16,249 nt of DNA from Eutypella sp. D-1. Taxonomy: Eukaryota; Ascomycota; Sordariomycetes; Xylariales; Diatrypaceae. Under the pieces are notes generated by a model. It had not been told where the DNA came from, made no database searches, and saw only the letters and a program-made list of their open reading frames with translations. Numbering within the stretch: position 1 is the first letter of the stretch; every line of letters begins with the position of its first letter. The position numbers and the translations under genes were made by a program. Shown here one piece after another: positions 15,768-16,249 of this stretch. The stretch is from contig JAJTTP010000057.1 in assembly GCA_023313575.1 (NCBI GenBank), forward strand, positions 1-16,249. Direction: 5' to 3'.

Positions 15768-15842
15768 AACCAGGAAGAAACTCGAATTCTCATCTTTAAT
15801 GCATCAAAGAATTTGTTTTTAACCTATTAAACTACCCTGATA
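15768..15842 (-). tRNA. trnM: probable tRNA-Met (CAT)
   Basis: The acceptor TATCAGG pairs with CCTGGTT (six of seven). The D arm AGTTTAATAGGTTAAAAAC and the T arm GAGAA-TTCGAGT-TTCTT look like a tRNA. The anticodon arm TCTTT...AAAGA encloses an eight-base loop GATGCATT containing CAT out of the standard position. An indel could explain this, as in the neighbouring exon 1. Met is chosen mainly because Gln-His-Met precedes nad2-nad3 in many Pezizomycotina. Confidence 0.5.
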
Positions 15843-15863
15843 ATAAAGGAGTATAGCAAAAAT

Positions 15864-15926
15864 AAAAAAAATCCAAAATGAACAATCTTTTTAATATTAC
15901 TGAATATTTTACTTGGGATTTTTTTT
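15864..15926. repeat. 11-bp inverted repeat between tRNA-Met and tRNA-His
   Basis: AAAAAAAATCC (15864-15874) pairs with GGATTTTTTTT (15916-15926). The same arm ends bound the larger inverted repeat at 10505-10581, suggesting a related element. Confidence 0.65.
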
Positions 15927-16005
15927 ACCCTCCATCTAGCTCTATTATTTGTTGCACTTATCTAGATTTGTATATATATAGAATGTAAATTTTATATAAT
16001 CATAT

Positions 16006-16080
16006 GGTAAATACCTGGACTTGAACCAAGAACATACTGAGCCACATACCGCCACTCTAACCTATTGAGTTATATTTACC
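16006..16080 (-). tRNA. trnH: tRNA-His (GTG)
   Basis: The acceptor GGTAAAT/ATTTACC is perfect. The D stem is ACTC/GAGT, the anticodon loop ATGTGGC gives GTG, and the T arm is CTTGG-TTCAAGT-CCAGG. The anticodon stem GCGGT/TCAGT has two mismatches, which is unusual for a functional tRNA. Confidence 0.8.
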
Positions 16081-16087
16081 TTACTTA

Positions 16088-16159
16088 TTTCTCGAGGTGA
16101 TTCGAACACCCAATAGTAATACCAAAAATTTATGACTTACCCGATTAGTCCACGAGATA
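16088..16159 (-). tRNA. trnQ: tRNA-Gln (TTG)
   Basis: The acceptor TATCTCG/CGAGAAA has one mismatch. The D stem is GACT/AGTC, the loop TTTTGGT gives TTG, and the T arm is GGGTG-TTCGAAT-CACCT. The anticodon stem TAAAT/ATTAC pairs only at three positions. The identity would change to Pro (TGG) if the loop were read one base later, but that leaves a worse stem. Confidence 0.7.
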
Positions 16160-16249
16160 TGAAGGATTTATTATTATACCATACTTTCGAATAAGAATAT
16201 AACCTATATATAGTTATAGTTAAAATTAGAGCTATAATATAGCGATATA

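Noticed and set aside
1..16249. CRISPR array, bacterial operon or prophage
   Set aside because: No regularly spaced repeats; the code, gene content and introns are mitochondrial.
1..16249. Nuclear copy of mitochondrial DNA (numt)
   Set aside because: Exons 2-7 of nad2, nad3 and several HEGs are intact in code 4 over long distances; general decay expected of a numt is not seen outside the exon 1 area.

Overview
This window is a piece of a fungal mitochondrial genome, most likely from a filamentous ascomycete (Pezizomycotina). The evidence is AT-rich DNA, TGA read as tryptophan (genetic code 4) in nad2 and in every homing-endonuclease frame, NADH dehydrogenase subunits 2 and 3, and dense group I introns. 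The tRNA order Gln-His-Met before nad2-nad3 is typical of that group. Every gene I can support lies on the minus strand, so the biological order runs from high to low coordinates.

Layout, in transcription order. (1) 16159-15768: tRNA-Gln(TTG), tRNA-His(GTG) and a probable tRNA-Met. (2) 15727-4280: nad2 in seven exons separated by six group I introns. Every 5' exon ends in T and every intron ends in G. Each intron carries a LAGLIDADG homing endonuclease gene (HEG). Those of introns 3, 4 and 5 are open; that of intron 6 has one frameshift; those of introns 1 and 2 are badly broken. Exon 1 of nad2 and intron 1 contain many single-base deletions, while exons 2-7 have none. (3) 4279-2630: a 549-codon LAGLIDADG ORF inserted near the 3' end of nad2. 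It abuts the nad2 stop and ends, in frame, in a second version of the nad2 C-terminus, which itself abuts the nad3 start. (4) 2629-2126: nad3, running in frame into a decayed GIY-YIG HEG (to 1362). (5) 1044-733: a displaced second copy of the nad3 3' half. (6) 704-255 and beyond: an unrecognised ORF.

The most interesting theme is that two unrelated endonuclease types have hit the same nad2-nad3 junction by the same route. Each appears to have brought a replacement 3' end for its host gene and pushed the resident 3' end downstream. A second theme is a set of palindromic mini-inserts: a 25-bp GC-rich hairpin family, CT-rich double hairpins, and the heptamer GCGAAGC. They sit mostly inside HEGs, several of them within or beside LAGLIDADG motifs.

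nad2 and nad3 encode membrane subunits of respiratory complex I, the tRNAs serve mitochondrial translation, and the rest is mobile intron or endonuclease DNA. All positions come from reading by eye. Splice sites were set by protein continuity plus the T|...G| rule and were not folded or aligned computationally.
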